This document shows, in pieces, positions 63,948 through 64,000 of a DNA stretch of 64,000 nt. A program made the translations under genes and the position numbers. This DNA comes from Methanolinea sp. (GTDB lineage: Archaea; Halobacteriota; Methanomicrobia; Methanomicrobiales; Methanospirillaceae), in contig JADFDO010000010.1 in NCBI GenBank assembly GCA_018262855.1, positions 18,148-82,147 on the forward strand. The letters run 5' to 3'. Position 1 is the stretch's first letter, and every line of letters begins with the position of its first letter. Under the pieces are notes generated by a model. That model saw only the letters and a list, made by a program, of their open reading frames with translations, searched no databases and was not told the origin of the DNA.

Positions 63948-64000
63948 AGTTGCTGTCGACTTTGGAACCTCGAACACGGTGCTTGCCACCTGGGATGACG
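63937..64000 (+). CDS. Hsp70/actin-fold protein (5' end only)
   Basis: The first 21 codons are visible before the window ends. MPFRVAVDFGTSNTVLATWD contains the phosphate-1 motif DFGTSNT of the Hsp70/MreB/actin superfamily; the final part of the protein is cut off. It starts inside the end of the WD40 gene (11-base overlap), so it belongs to the same operon. Length, further motifs and exact family need the neighbouring sequence. Confidence 0.7.
   Translation, partial: MPFRVAVDFGTSNTVLATWDD

Overview
The window comes from a methanogenic archaeon, most likely of the order Methanomicrobiales; the order is inferred from gene content, not proven. The direct evidence is the methanogenesis gene mch, a methanogenesis marker 12 protein, the four-subunit pyruvate:ferredoxin oxidoreductase porCDAB, archaeal-type cobamide genes (cobT, cobZ, cobS), EF-1alpha, ribosomal proteins S10, L7Ae, S28e and L24e, an Orc1/Cdc6 protein, archaeal PheST and TrpRS, a tRNA-splicing endonuclease and a CetZ/FtsZ-like tubulin. 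Strong GGAGG-type ribosome binding sites occur beside genes with no such site and a TATA-like box about 25 bases upstream, as expected for mixed leadered and leaderless archaeal transcription.

Layout. 1-935: no recognised gene. 0.9-5.7 kb: a REC-PAS-PAS regulator, a conserved small protein coupled to a MobB-MoaE-like fusion, glmM and acylphosphatase. 5.7-6.6 kb (-): a stand-alone Cas1 with no cas2 and no CRISPR array. 6.9-10 kb: two aryl-CoA ligases plus an ACT-domain protein. 10-15.7 kb (-): HPS-RraA fusion, nitroreductase, surface protein, TraB protein, YkgJ-type cysteine-cluster protein and the GMP synthase glutaminase subunit. 15.8-19.3 kb: divergent cobT/cobZ-cobS, then a small siroheme/ferredoxin protein. 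19.5-22.8 kb: tuf, rps10 and a large GT-C-like membrane protein. 23-25.4 kb (-): tubulin-like protein and a coiled-coil surface protein. 25.6-30.6 kb: a four-gene membrane glycoconjugate cluster. 30.7-32 kb: rpl7ae-rps28e-rpl24e-ndk. 32-34.8 kb: nitrilase-family hydrolase, threonine synthase and a membrane protein. 34.9-38.8 kb (-): porCDAB and mmp12. 39-45 kb: epimerase, apgM, zinc-ribbon protein, cdc6, mch and a methyltransferase. 45.2 kb: tRNA-Val(UAC), followed by about 1.2 kb of mostly AT-rich DNA with little coding signal. 46.5-52.9 kb: FKBP lipoprotein, NifB-like radical SAM protein, small proteins, OGG-type glycosylase, an AHCY-family hydrolase and hisF. 52.8-58.2 kb (-): endA-trpS-pheS-pheT, an information-processing operon.

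The most unusual part is the right end (58.5-64 kb, +): a tightly coupled run of a small radical SAM activase-like protein, a DUF1257/Ycf35 protein, a Ycf46-type AAA+ ATPase, a 955-residue protein with about fifteen WD40 blades and the start of an Hsp70/actin-fold protein. Ycf35 and Ycf46 are best known from cyanobacteria and algal plastids. In an anaerobic methanogen, joined to a beta-propeller scaffold and a chaperone-like ATPase, they look like an uncharacterised NTP-dependent assembly or remodelling system, and this is my main candidate for something undescribed. The second is the solo Cas1, in which the usual catalytic Glu position appears to be His.
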